From Bifidobacterium polysaccharolyticum (lineage in GTDB: Bacteria > Actinomycetota > Actinomycetes > Actinomycetales > Bifidobacteriaceae): a stretch of 64,000 nt of DNA. Position numbers and translations under genes: made by a program. The stretch covers positions 372,001 to 436,000 of the forward strand of contig NZ_JACFQG010000001.1 in assembly GCF_016101585.1 (NCBI RefSeq). The letters run 5' to 3'. The notes under the pieces are model-generated. The model did not search any database. It had not been told where the DNA came from and worked only from the letters and a program-made list of their open reading frames with translations. Below, piece after piece: positions 54,137-62,390 of the stretch. How positions within the stretch are numbered: the first letter of the stretch is position 1; the number at the start of each line of letters is the position of its first letter.

Positions 54137-55819
54137 TCAGACCTTATCGGCCCCAGCCTTGCGAGCAGCCCGACGCACCAGCACCGAGGCGACCAGTCCC
54201 AGGAGAAGCAACAGAACTGCAAAGCCCATGGCCCACTGAGCGCCTTGAGTGAATCCCTCAGTCAAGGCATTGGTCACTTGAGGACCCAAGGCTCCCAGTC
54301 GGCCCCGGGTGCCTTGAGCTCGCATGCCGACGATGGCATTACCTGCAGAGGACTGAACCGATCTGACCAGGCCATCGGCGATCTGCACTGAAATCCCCTT
54401 GAGGGCCGTCAGATGTCTTGGCAGCACCAGACTCAGAGCCAGGGAAAGGGCGGAACCGGAAACTGCAGCGCCCAGGGCAGTCCCCCACTGACGAATGGTG
54501 GACTGGGTGGCTGAAGCCTGGCCGGACTGGGATACCGGAACACCGGACAGCACCAGACTGGTCAGCTGTGCCGAGGCAAAGCCCAGACCAGCACCGTAGA
54601 TAATCAGAGTCAGGGTCATGGGCCAAACTGGCACCGACCCACGCATGAGCAGAATGGACAGGGCCACGCCGACGATTTCCATCAACAGGCCCGTCTGCAC
54701 CGTGCCTCCAGCTCCCAGTCGGGCTGAGACCACTCGAGCCAGACCCCCCGAAACAACTGACCCCAGGGCCATGACGCCCAGGATGGATCCTGCCCCCAGG
54801 GGACTCAGGCCTCTGGCGTTGATCAGGTAGAGAGGCAGGATGAACATGACCGCGAACTGACCGGCGTTGACGATGGCGGCCGTCAGGTTGCCCCAGCCGA
54901 AGGTGCCAATGGCGAACATGGACACGTCCAGGATGACCATCTTGCCCTTTCGTGCCCTGGCCAGCTCGGTCAGCGCAAAGGCGGCCAACAGGACCAATCC
55001 GAGGATCAGACTGACCGGAACCGGCGACAGGGGCACTGCTGCAGACCAGTGCAGTGAGCCCAGTTCAAATGCGGCACGCGGATGCCACCAGCCGTAGGTC
55101 TGCCCCTCGATCAGCGCAAAGACCACCAGGGCCGACCCTAGAGCAGAAAGAAGTATGCCCTTCCAGTCGGCAAGCATTCCCCACCGGTCACCAGTCTGCC
55201 GGGGAGCGGACTTGGTCTCGGGCACAAAGACTGCGCTGGCCACGAGAACGATCAGTCCCAGAGGCAGATTGACCAGGAAGATCCACCGCCATCCGATGGT
55301 GCTGGTGAAGACCCCGCCCAGGAAGGGACCGACCGCCGCAGCGGATGACATGACGGCCCCCCAGATGCCAAACGCAGTGGCTCGGTGACGACCCCGGAAG
55401 GTGGCGGAAACGGTGGACAAGGTGGAAGGCATGACCAGGGAGCCGCCGATTCCCTGAACAAGCCGGGCTAGAAGCAGCATTGTGCCGGAGGAGGCCGATG
55501 CAGCGAAGATGGAACCCAACACAAAGATGACCGTACCCACCTGCAGGATCCGCTTGCGTCCGATCATGTCCCCCAAACGACCGGAAGGCAGGAGCAGGGC
55601 CGCCAGGACGATGCTGTAGAGAGCGGTCACCCATTGAGCTTGAGCCAAGTTGATGTGGATGGCAGCGATGATGGAAGGAATGGAGACGTTGACAATGGAC
55701 GAATCCAGCACAATCATGGCCAGACCCAGGGCCAACACCCAGAGGGCACGCCAGGGCGGTGTCGTCTCCTGAGAACCCTGGCTACCTTTCTTCACGTCTA
55801 TGCTTGCCGATCCAGTCAT
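54137..55819 (-). CDS. MFS drug-efflux transporter, DHA2 (EmrB/QacA) family
   Basis: 560 residues with about 14 hydrophobic helices, the DHA2 count. The first helix carries LGLAMIVLDSSIVNVSIPSI (motif D1-like), the 2-3 loop GRLGDMIGRKRI (motif A), and helix 5 AVGPFLGGVFTSTIGWRWIF (motif C). Expected to export drugs or other hydrophobic compounds with proton exchange. The ATG at 55819 follows GGGGGAG. Divergent from a TetR regulator over a 209-base region that contains a palindrome. Regulation by that TetR is likely. Confidence 0.92.
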   Translation of the reverse strand: MTGSASIDVKKGSQGSQETTPPWRALWVLALGLAMIVLDSSIVNVSIPSIIAAIHINLAQAQWVTALYSIVLAALLLPSGRLGDMIGRKRILQVGTVIFVLGSIFAASASSGTMLLLARLVQGIGGSLVMPSTLSTVSATFRGRHRATAFGIWGAVMSSAAAVGPFLGGVFTSTIGWRWIFLVNLPLGLIVLVASAVFVPETKSAPRQTGDRWGMLADWKGILLSALGSALVVFALIEGQTYGWWHPRAAFELGSLHWSAAVPLSPVPVSLILGLVLLAAFALTELARARKGKMVILDVSMFAIGTFGWGNLTAAIVNAGQFAVMFILPLYLINARGLSPLGAGSILGVMALGSVVSGGLARVVSARLGAGGTVQTGLLMEIVGVALSILLMRGSVPVWPMTLTLIIYGAGLGFASAQLTSLVLSGVPVSQSGQASATQSTIRQWGTALGAAVSGSALSLALSLVLPRHLTALKGISVQIADGLVRSVQSSAGNAIVGMRAQGTRGRLGALGPQVTNALTEGFTQGAQWAMGFAVLLLLLGLVASVLVRRAARKAGADKV

Positions 55820-55851
55820 CAGATCTCCCCCCTCGCCCTGGTCTGCGAATT

Positions 55852-55875
55852 TTTTGCGACTATACGTCGCGAAAA
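55852..55875. promoter_or_regulatory. TetR-type operator between the efflux pump and its regulator
   Basis: TTTTGCGAC (55852-55860) and GTCGCGAAAA (55866-55875) face each other across a 5-base TATAC spacer, a near-perfect inverted repeat. It lies 33 bases upstream of the pump start, overlapping its expected promoter. The regulator gene is divergent and about 150 bases away. Confidence 0.7.
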
Positions 55876-56028
55876 TCCATCTGGCAAGTTCACTCAGCGC
55901 GGACAAGCCGCACGCTAAAGAGACCCTTACGGCTTGGCTCTGCTGTAAATAGGCCATATCATATGCCCCATGACCGGCTGAGCTTGATTCATCGTCGCTG
56001 CAACCCGGAGGCCGAACCAAGGAGGACC

Positions 56029-56736
56029 ATGCCCAGGATCCACGAATCCACGCTCCAGGAACACCGCGCCAAAACACTAGACCAGATCATTGCCGCCGCC
56101 GAGGCCATCCTGCGCACCGGCGGACGCGACCGGCTGACCATGGCTGAGGTGGCCCGACGCACCAATCTGGCCCGGAACTCCCTATACCGCTATGCCCGGG
56201 ATGCCGACCAGCTCTGCGACATGGTCATGGAACGGCACCTGCCCGACTGGGGTCAGGCCCTGGACCAGGCCTTGGGCAGGACAGACGACCCGCGCCGGAC
56301 AGTCGAGATTTGGACCCGCACCAATCTGGAACAAGCCGGACTGCACGGACATGGTTGGCTGATGAACCTCTATGCCGAGCAACACGACGAGCAGTTACGC
56401 CAGACCCTGATCTACGGCAATCCCTCCAACCCCCAGGAGCCCGTCCCAAGGAGCGATCGACCCACGGACCGGCAGGCCCAAGCCCTTCTGGACTTCCACC
56501 GGCAGGTCAACCAGCCGCTGATCCAGGCATGGGCAGCCCTGCGGCCAACAGATCCTGCCATGGGCGTGGAAGTGACACGTGGCATCGTCCAATCCGGCAT
56601 GCGACTGATCGATGCTCTGGACCAGGATCGTGCGCCCGAACAGCGGCAGGAACGGCTGACCATCATCATTAAAAAAGTGACCGCCTGCGCCAAGGCCGTC
56701 ATCGCCACACTGACGGAAGGACCTACATGCGCCTGA
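56029..56736 (+). CDS. TetR-family transcriptional regulator
   Basis: 235 residues with an N-terminal TetR helix-turn-helix: TLDQIIAAAEAILRTGGRDR, then MAEVARRTNLARNSLYRYA (about residues 37-55). The C-terminal ligand domain is not assignable. AAGGAGG precedes the ATG at 56029 by 3 bases. Faces the MFS pump and probably represses it. The stop overlaps the YccF gene by 10 bases, so the two are translated together. Confidence 0.92.
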   Translation: MPRIHESTLQEHRAKTLDQIIAAAEAILRTGGRDRLTMAEVARRTNLARNSLYRYARDADQLCDMVMERHLPDWGQALDQALGRTDDPRRTVEIWTRTNLEQAGLHGHGWLMNLYAEQHDEQLRQTLIYGNPSNPQEPVPRSDRPTDRQAQALLDFHRQVNQPLIQAWAALRPTDPAMGVEVTRGIVQSGMRLIDALDQDRAPEQRQERLTIIIKKVTACAKAVIATLTEGPTCA

Positions 56737-57098
56737 TCGGCAACATCTGCTGGCTGCTGCTGGGAGGACTGGCCATTGCACTGGCCTGGACCCTGATGGG
56801 CATCGTGCTCTGCCTGACAGTGGTGGGTATCCCCCTGGGGGTCCAGGCCTTCAAGATGGCCAGACTCACCCTGACCCCATTTGGCCGACAGGTCATCTAC
56901 GGAGGCGGGCTGGGATCCTGGCTGGCCAACCTGCTCTGGATCATCCTGGGTGGCTGGTGGCTGGCTCTGGCCTATCTGGCGGCCGGACTGGTCACCATGC
57001 TGACCGTGGTGGGCATACCATTCGGCCTGCAGGCCTTCAAGATGGCCCGCCTGGCCCTGATGCCTTTTGGATCCTCGGTGCGCGTCGCCGTCTTATGA
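56727..57098 (+). CDS. YccF-family inner membrane protein
   Basis: 123 residues made of two repeats of one YccF (DUF307) unit. Each repeat has one or two hydrophobic helices followed by TVVGIP(L/F)G(V/L)QAFKMARL(T/A)LxPFG, at about residues 30-54 and 92-116. Function unknown; E. coli YccF is an inner membrane protein. GAAGGACC precedes the ATG. Overlaps tetR and lies 13 bases before ppiB. Confidence 0.88.
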   Translation: MRLIGNICWLLLGGLAIALAWTLMGIVLCLTVVGIPLGVQAFKMARLTLTPFGRQVIYGGGLGSWLANLLWIILGGWWLALAYLAAGLVTMLTVVGIPFGLQAFKMARLALMPFGSSVRVAVL

Positions 57099-57111
57099 AA
57101 GGATTGGGGAT

Positions 57112-57651
57112 ATGAGCAAAGTCATCATGCATACCTCAGAAGGCGACATTCGCCTGGACCTCTTTGAGGATAAGGCCCCTGAAACCGTAGCCAACTTCCT
57201 GGACCTGGCCGCCGGCCACAAGGACTGGACCGACCCTGAGACGGGCCAGAAGCGTCAGGATCCTTTCTATGACGGGCTGACCTTCCACCGGATCATCAAG
57301 GACTTCATGATCCAGGGCGGCTGCCCGCTGGGCACCGGCACAGGCGGCCCCGGCTACGAATTCGACGATGAGATCGACCCCTCTCTGACCTTTGAGGAAC
57401 CCTACAAGCTGGCCATGGCCAATGCAGGGTTGCGCCGGGACCCCGCCACCGGAAAGACCCATGGCACCAACGGATCACAGTTCTTCATCACCACCGTTCC
57501 CACCCCCTGGCTGAACGGGCACCACACCATCTTCGGCCAGGTTGCCGATGAGGATTCCCGGCAGGTGGTCGACAAGCTAGATGCCGTGGCCACCGACTCG
57601 GGCGACCGTCCCCTTGAGCCGGTCTTCATCAACAGCGTCGAAGTCCTCTGA
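57112..57651 (+). CDS. ppiB: Cyclophilin-type peptidyl-prolyl cis-trans isomerase
   Basis: 179-residue cytoplasmic cyclophilin. The active-site [13 protein letters not shown] (Arg near residue 64), [19 protein letters not shown] and HTIFGQV are diagnostic. No signal peptide. The ATG at 57112 follows AAAGGA at 9 bases. Sits in a run of plus-strand genes from tetR to the oxidoreductase. Confidence 0.96.
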   Translation: MSKVIMHTSEGDIRLDLFEDKAPETVANFLDLAAGHKDWTDPETGQKRQDPFYDGLTFHRIIKDFMIQGGCPLGTGTGGPGYEFDDEIDPSLTFEEPYKLAMANAGLRRDPATGKTHGTNGSQFFITTVPTPWLNGHHTIFGQVADEDSRQVVDKLDAVATDSGDRPLEPVFINSVEVL

Positions 57652-57654
57652 GCC

Positions 57655-58155
57655 GTGCCGGGGATGGTTTCGAAAAAGACACCCAGCAGATTCCAGCCCG
57701 GCACACGCAGCTACACCATGTCCCGAATCAGGGGCACAGAAACATCAATAGAACGCCAGGTCCGGTCCTACCTCTTCTCGCGCGGTCTGCGGTTCCGCAA
57801 GAATGACAAGAGGTATCCGGGCCATCCTGATGTGGTTCTGCCCAAGTGGCGGGCCATGGTATTCGTCAATGGCTGTTTCTGGCACATGCATCAGGGCTGT
57901 GCCAAATTCTCCCTTCCCAAATCCAATGTGGAGTTTTGGACCACAAAGCTGACAAGGAACCGTCTGCGGGATCAGGAGCAGGGCGATAAGCTGAAAGCCA
58001 TGGGCTGGCGGGTTTTCACCGTCTGGGAGTGCGAGCTGGATGCACGTCATGCCCAAGAAACCCTGCAGAAATTGTATGAGGCCATCACAGCAGATGGCCA
58101 TTCGAACGAAGGAGTCAAGGATGAGCAGATTGAACGGCAAACGACAAGAGGCTGA
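57655..58155 (+). CDS. vsr: Very short patch repair endonuclease Vsr
   Basis: Nicks DNA 5' to T in T:G mismatches that arise when 5-methylcytosine deaminates. 166 residues. The family pattern is clear: SRIRGTETSIERQVRSYLF, RYPGHPDVVLPKWR with the catalytic Asp near residue 59, and NGCFWHMHQGC (74-82) with zinc and catalytic Cys/His residues. C-terminal WECEL supports the zinc site. The start is GTG 57655 or ATG 57664; neither has a strong site. No dcm-type methylase is in the window. Overlaps the next gene by 35 bases. Confidence 0.92.
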   Translation: MPGMVSKKTPSRFQPGTRSYTMSRIRGTETSIERQVRSYLFSRGLRFRKNDKRYPGHPDVVLPKWRAMVFVNGCFWHMHQGCAKFSLPKSNVEFWTTKLTRNRLRDQEQGDKLKAMGWRVFTVWECELDARHAQETLQKLYEAITADGHSNEGVKDEQIERQTTRG

Positions 58156-59167
58156 GCAGAAGGGAATGCAGGTCAACTTCGCCATTCTCGGCGTTGGAAG
58201 TATAGCCAACGCCCTAGCCAAGACGGTGGTCATGATGGCCCAAGATCCGCAGTACAGCCACCTGGTGGCCCCCTATGCTGTGGCCTCCAGGGACGGGGAT
58301 CGTGCAGCCGACTTCGCCCAAAAATATGGATTCCAGCATTCCTATGGCTCCTACCAGGAACTCCTGGATGATCCCCAGGTGGATCTGGTCTACATCGCCA
58401 CGCCTCACAGCCTCCACGCCGAGCAGGCCATCGCCTGCATGAAGGCCGGGAAGAACGTGCTGGTTGAGAAGTCCTTCACCGCTAACGCCGACCAAGCCAG
58501 GCAGGTCATGGAGACATCCGAGAGCACCGGCTTGCTCTGCACCGAGGCCATCTGGACCAGGTACATGCCCTCGCGCTCCATCATCGACGATGTCATCTCC
58601 TCGGGAGAAATAGGCACCGTCAAAACCGTGACCGCCAACCTGGGATATGTAACCGTGGGCAAGGCCAGAATGACCGACCCCGCCCTGGCCGGTGGCGCCC
58701 TGCTCGACGTGGGTGTCTACCCTCTCAACTTCATCGACATGGTCTTGGGACCCAAGCCCATCGAACGGGTCTGCACGGATTGGGTCCGCAGCCCAGAGGG
58801 CGTGGACAGCCAGAACTCCACAACCATTTTCTACCAGGATGGATCCATGGGAGCAGCAACCAGCTCCATGGTCTCAGTCAGCGACCGGACCGGCCGCATC
58901 TGGGGAGACCAGGGTTACCTGCAGTGTGCCAATATCAACAATGTGGAGTCCATCGACCTGTACGACGAGGACCATAAATTGAGGAAGAGCTACCCCATCC
59001 CCGACCAGCTGACCGGTTATGAGTACGAGGTGGCCAGCGCCGCACAGGCCATCCTGGACGGCAAGACCGAGTGCGCCCAGATGCCCCACAAAGACTCCCT
59101 GCGCATCATGGAGCTCATGGACTCCCTGCGCCGCCAGTGGGGATTGGTCTTCCCCTTCGAATCATGA
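58121..59167 (+). CDS. Gfo/Idh/MocA-family oxidoreductase
   Basis: 348-residue NAD(P)-dependent oxidoreductase acting on a sugar, polyol or related compound. The Rossmann start FAILGVGSIANALAKTV and the VYIATPHSLHAEQA and VLVEKSFTAN segments (catalytic Lys of the EKP motif, here EKS) are visible. The C-terminal domain contains GGALLDVGVYPLNF. ATG 58121 with GAAGGAG 7 bases upstream lies inside the 3' end of vsr; ATG 58166 is a weaker alternative. Substrate unknown. Confidence 0.88.
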   Translation: MSRLNGKRQEAEQKGMQVNFAILGVGSIANALAKTVVMMAQDPQYSHLVAPYAVASRDGDRAADFAQKYGFQHSYGSYQELLDDPQVDLVYIATPHSLHAEQAIACMKAGKNVLVEKSFTANADQARQVMETSESTGLLCTEAIWTRYMPSRSIIDDVISSGEIGTVKTVTANLGYVTVGKARMTDPALAGGALLDVGVYPLNFIDMVLGPKPIERVCTDWVRSPEGVDSQNSTTIFYQDGSMGAATSSMVSVSDRTGRIWGDQGYLQCANINNVESIDLYDEDHKLRKSYPIPDQLTGYEYEVASAAQAILDGKTECAQMPHKDSLRIMELMDSLRRQWGLVFPFES

Positions 59168-59253
59168 ACTAGCACACAGGCCGCTTCAATGATGGAATCA
59201 TCCCTCCAGAAGGAGTCTTTGCCAGTGAGGAGGAGGATGCAGGCAGACTTGGC

Positions 59254-59832
59254 CTATTTGATGCGGCGGACCTTGCCATGCTCGACCAGGTAGGCCCGCC
59301 GGGCAAGATTGATCATGGGCAGGTCGAAGGCCGAATCGGTGTAGAAGGCGTCAATTGCCGCCTCCTGGCCCAGGGTCCGCTGAAAGTGCAGGGGCTTGTC
59401 AGGTCCGAAGTTGAGGTAGCCCACGGTCAGGGACTCCAAATCCAGAGTGGAGCCGATGCAGTGGTTGATGCCCAGTCGTCGGCAGGCCTCCCCGGCCACC
59501 AGATCGAATGAGGCGGTCACCACCACGTCGTCGGCCTGGGGGGTGTACCAATCCATGATTTTGTGCATGTTGGCATCCCAGAACTGGCTGACCAGCCGGT
59601 CCATGTCAAAGCCGGGACGCGAGGTCAACCGTCGCAGGTAGCGCGAGCCCACCCGACGCATGGCCGAATCTAGCTGCTCCAGGGTGACCCGGCCCAAGCG
59701 GTAGCGGACGGCATAGAAGAGGGCAACCGGCAGGTAGTGCAGCACCCGCGGATCCTTGCGGGCAGTGAACAGGTAGAAGTCAAGCAAACTCTCGCCATCG
59801 TAGATGGTGCCGTCGAAGTCCAGTACCCGCAT
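59254..59832 (-). CDS. HAD-superfamily hydrolase, subfamily IB (phosphoserine phosphatase-like)
   Basis: 192 residues. Motif I is DFDGTIYDGES (Asp5, Asp7), motif II VTASFD, a Lys in NFGPDKPLHF may serve motif III, and motif IV is YTDSAFDLPMIN. The helical cap between motifs I and II marks subfamily IB. Substrate not assignable. Start at ATG 59832, with AAAGG upstream. Convergent with the oxidoreductase gene. Confidence 0.85.
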   Translation of the reverse strand: MRVLDFDGTIYDGESLLDFYLFTARKDPRVLHYLPVALFYAVRYRLGRVTLEQLDSAMRRVGSRYLRRLTSRPGFDMDRLVSQFWDANMHKIMDWYTPQADDVVVTASFDLVAGEACRRLGINHCIGSTLDLESLTVGYLNFGPDKPLHFQRTLGQEAAIDAFYTDSAFDLPMINLARRAYLVEHGKVRRIK

Positions 59833-60237
59833 GCCAGCCCTTTCCAGATTAGGTCGCGAAAAGAGAACATTTTAGCATACCGTGGAGCAACGACGGTGAT
59901 AGTCCCCGACCTTGGACGAGCAAAAAGGCAATTCCTTTTAGTTCAGGAGCCTGAGGTAGACAGAAAATTCCTGGATGATCGACTGATATGGACATTGAGT
60001 AGGAGCAGGGCATGAGAAATCATGATGAGCCTGGTCCCTGTTCCGATTGTGGACCATCCCCAAGGTGTCGACAGCATTGATATGATGAAAAATGCGTCGT
60101 CCGTGCTGGGCCGAGGCTAGGGAGTTGCTGAAAATAGGCCTGGAAGGGGAACGGCGCCGAAGGGGTCCATGCGGTTATCGGGTTAACCATGCCTGCAGAA
60201 TTCTTCGATCTTCCTTACCAGCTAGGGGGCAGCAGCG
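59833..60237. other. Intergenic region between the HAD gene and marR
   Basis: About 405 bases with no convincing coding frame. Base composition is mixed. The last 70 bases hold the marR leader, including GGTTATCGGGTTAACC (60175-60190), a possible operator. GGTCGCGAAAA at 59851-59861 resembles one arm of the TetR operator at 55.9 kb but lacks its partner. Confidence 0.4.
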
Positions 60238-60678
60238 ATGTTAAAGAAGAGCCACTACCACAACCTGAGCAGCTGCATAGCCGGAATCTACCGGCATGCA
60301 CGCAACGATGCCAGCCGCTATACAGGCGACTCCACTTTACGGGGTACCCAAGGTGATCTGATTGTATACCTCTATGATCATCCAGGCCTCAGCCAGCGCC
60401 AGATAGCACGGGACCTGTGCGTGGATCCCAGTCTGCTGGCTCGGGATCTCAAGGCTTTGAAAGCCCAGGGCCTGGTCAGCCGTGAACAGAACCCCGCTGA
60501 TCACCGAGTCAATATCATCGCCCTGACCAGGTCAGGCGCAGATATGGCTCGCAAGAGGATCAGGTTGGTCAACAATTGGTGGATTGACCTGTTCAAGCAG
60601 AATCCCGACATCGACCCTGAGACCTTTCAAACCGAGTTACGTTGCGTCTACAACCGGCTGCTGGCTAACCAGCTCTGA
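60238..60678 (+). CDS. MarR-family transcriptional regulator
   Basis: 146 residues with the MarR winged helix: GLSQRQIARDLCVDPSLLARDLKALKAQGLVSREQ, then NPADHRVNIIALT forming the wing. Dimerisation helices lie at both ends. AGGGGG lies 8 bases before the ATG. Convergent with an MFS transporter gene; it may control that gene or a distant target. Confidence 0.92.
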   Translation: MLKKSHYHNLSSCIAGIYRHARNDASRYTGDSTLRGTQGDLIVYLYDHPGLSQRQIARDLCVDPSLLARDLKALKAQGLVSREQNPADHRVNIIALTRSGADMARKRIRLVNNWWIDLFKQNPDIDPETFQTELRCVYNRLLANQL

Positions 60679-60708
60679 TCTCTCTTCCTGAGCAAGGATT
60701 AATAATGA

Positions 60709-60771
60709 GAAAAGGACCTGGCCGATCCCTTGACCGCCCGTCGACGGTACCAGGCTCATGCCAGGCCTTTT
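60709..60771. terminator. Probable bidirectional terminator between marR and the MFS gene
   Basis: AAAAGGACCTGGC (60710-60722) can pair with GCCAGGCCTTTT (60760-60771) across a 37-base loop that holds a smaller GC hairpin. T-runs follow on the plus side. Lies between convergent genes. Confidence 0.5.
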
Positions 60772-60807
60772 ACCTTTTATATCCTTTACGCCCTTGGATC
60801 GGCCCTA

Positions 60808-62205
60808 TCAGCCCACCGAACGGCCGGACGTCTCCCAGCCCATCAGGCCCACAACCAGCATGGAGGCCAAGGCCACCAGGCTGATGGTGACAAATATTGA
60901 AGTGCTCCCCCACCGGCTGAGCATGGCTCCAATGAGCACAGGCATGAGCACATTGCAGAGCTTGGCAACGGCATTGGCAATGCCTACGCAACGGAAGCGG
61001 ACAGTGGTCGGGAAGAGCTCGGGCGCATAGACCGCCACCACCGAAGACATGAGGACATAGAGGCTGGCCATAAGCAGGATGCCCACCAGAATGGCTGTGA
61101 CCTGGCTGGTCTGCGCGGCATAGAGCAGACCGAAGACCGCCGTCAGCAGGAAGGCTGTGACGATGATCCGCTTGCGGCCAATCCGGTCCAGAAGCAGGGA
61201 TCCAATCAGGCAGCCCAGAGGGGCACCCAGCATCATCAGAGTGCTGATCCACAGGGATCCGCTCAGATCAATACCCCGCTTGAGCAGGATGGTGGGCACC
61301 CAGGAGGTGAAAGCGTAGGAGCAGACGTTAGTGGCTGAAACTGCCACAGTTGCCACAATCAGGCCACGGACAACGCTACCCGATGCCTTGGCAGGTACCT
61401 TAATTCCCTCATTTTTTCCGGCGAGGGCGGAGCCGCTGACAGCGCCAGAGTCTGACTCTTTCCGACCGTTATCGGCCTCCAGAAGTTCAACCACCTGGGT
61501 GGCCTCGGCCATCCGCCCATGCAGGGCAAGCCAGCGAGGAGACTCAGGGATGTCACGCCGCAAGTACCAGATCAGCGCAGCTGCCAAGCCGATTCCCACG
61601 AAGAGCGGCCTCCATGACCAGCGGGGAATGATCCAGGCGCACAGGAGCATGGCCAGGGGCACTCCGGTGTTAGCCACGAGGGAGACGATGGCACTCCAAC
61701 GGCCGCGGTGCTTGATGGGAGCGAATTCGTTGACCATGGAGAAGCCGGTGACAATCTCGGCGCCCAGCCCCAGGCCGGCCCCTAAACGACAGACCGAAAG
61801 GACGGCCATGTTCGGTGCCAGAGCGCCCAGCAGGGTAAAGCCTCCGAAGAGCAGCAGGTTGATCTGATAGGCGGTCTTGCGTCCCCGCAGATCTCCGATG
61901 AACCCAGCCAGCAGCGAGCCCACCAAGAGCCCTAAGAAACCAGCCGACAGGAAGAGGGAATTCTGGGCGACCGTGGACCATCCGGTGCTCAAGGCCGAAC
62001 TGGCTACTGCGCTGCCCACATAGACATCGATGCTGTCCATGAGCATTCCCGCGGCCACCAGGGCCACGATCTTGTAAAAAGTAGCCGATTCACGAGCATT
62101 ATCTACTCGCTGGGTAATCTCGCGGACCGCCAGGTCGTCCTCGGCCACACCGAGACCCTTTGATTGTTCGGATATGTCTGCTTTGTCAATGACCGCTGTC
62201 GACAT
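60808..62205 (-). CDS. MFS transporter, sugar/organic-acid porter type
   Basis: 465 residues with 12 hydrophobic helices. The helix 1 LVAAGMLMDSIDVYVGSAVA (acidic residue as in aromatic acid/H+ symporters), the motif A GFIGDLRGRKTAYQ and PESPRWLALHGRM after helix 6 place it near the sugar/aromatic-acid/niacin porters. A polar central loop lies at about 225-270. Substrate unknown. ATG 62205 follows GAGGGTGAC. No enzyme genes are adjacent. Confidence 0.85.
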   Translation of the reverse strand: MSTAVIDKADISEQSKGLGVAEDDLAVREITQRVDNARESATFYKIVALVAAGMLMDSIDVYVGSAVASSALSTGWSTVAQNSLFLSAGFLGLLVGSLLAGFIGDLRGRKTAYQINLLLFGGFTLLGALAPNMAVLSVCRLGAGLGLGAEIVTGFSMVNEFAPIKHRGRWSAIVSLVANTGVPLAMLLCAWIIPRWSWRPLFVGIGLAAALIWYLRRDIPESPRWLALHGRMAEATQVVELLEADNGRKESDSGAVSGSALAGKNEGIKVPAKASGSVVRGLIVATVAVSATNVCSYAFTSWVPTILLKRGIDLSGSLWISTLMMLGAPLGCLIGSLLLDRIGRKRIIVTAFLLTAVFGLLYAAQTSQVTAILVGILLMASLYVLMSSVVAVYAPELFPTTVRFRCVGIANAVAKLCNVLMPVLIGAMLSRWGSTSIFVTISLVALASMLVVGLMGWETSGRSVG

Positions 62206-62390
62206 CGTCACCCTCGCGCCCGTGCATGAGGCAGGCAAACCCCATGCGTCCATGCCAGGCCTGCCGACGACGACAGACTCCTTGTGGGAGCGTGGCGACC
62301 GTCAATATGGAAGGCCTGGACCCTGCGGCGTTTCGGTCATTGTGTGGCTGCTCAACGTCTATTGGGTGTTCAGTATAGGAGTCTCGGCGG

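Noticed and set aside
59851-59861. GGTCGCGAAAA resembling the TetR operator arm
   Set aside because: Only one arm is present and no second half lies nearby; probably chance.
60172-60190. GGTTATCGGGTTAACC as a MarR operator
   Set aside because: The symmetry is weak; kept only as a remark in the spacer entry.
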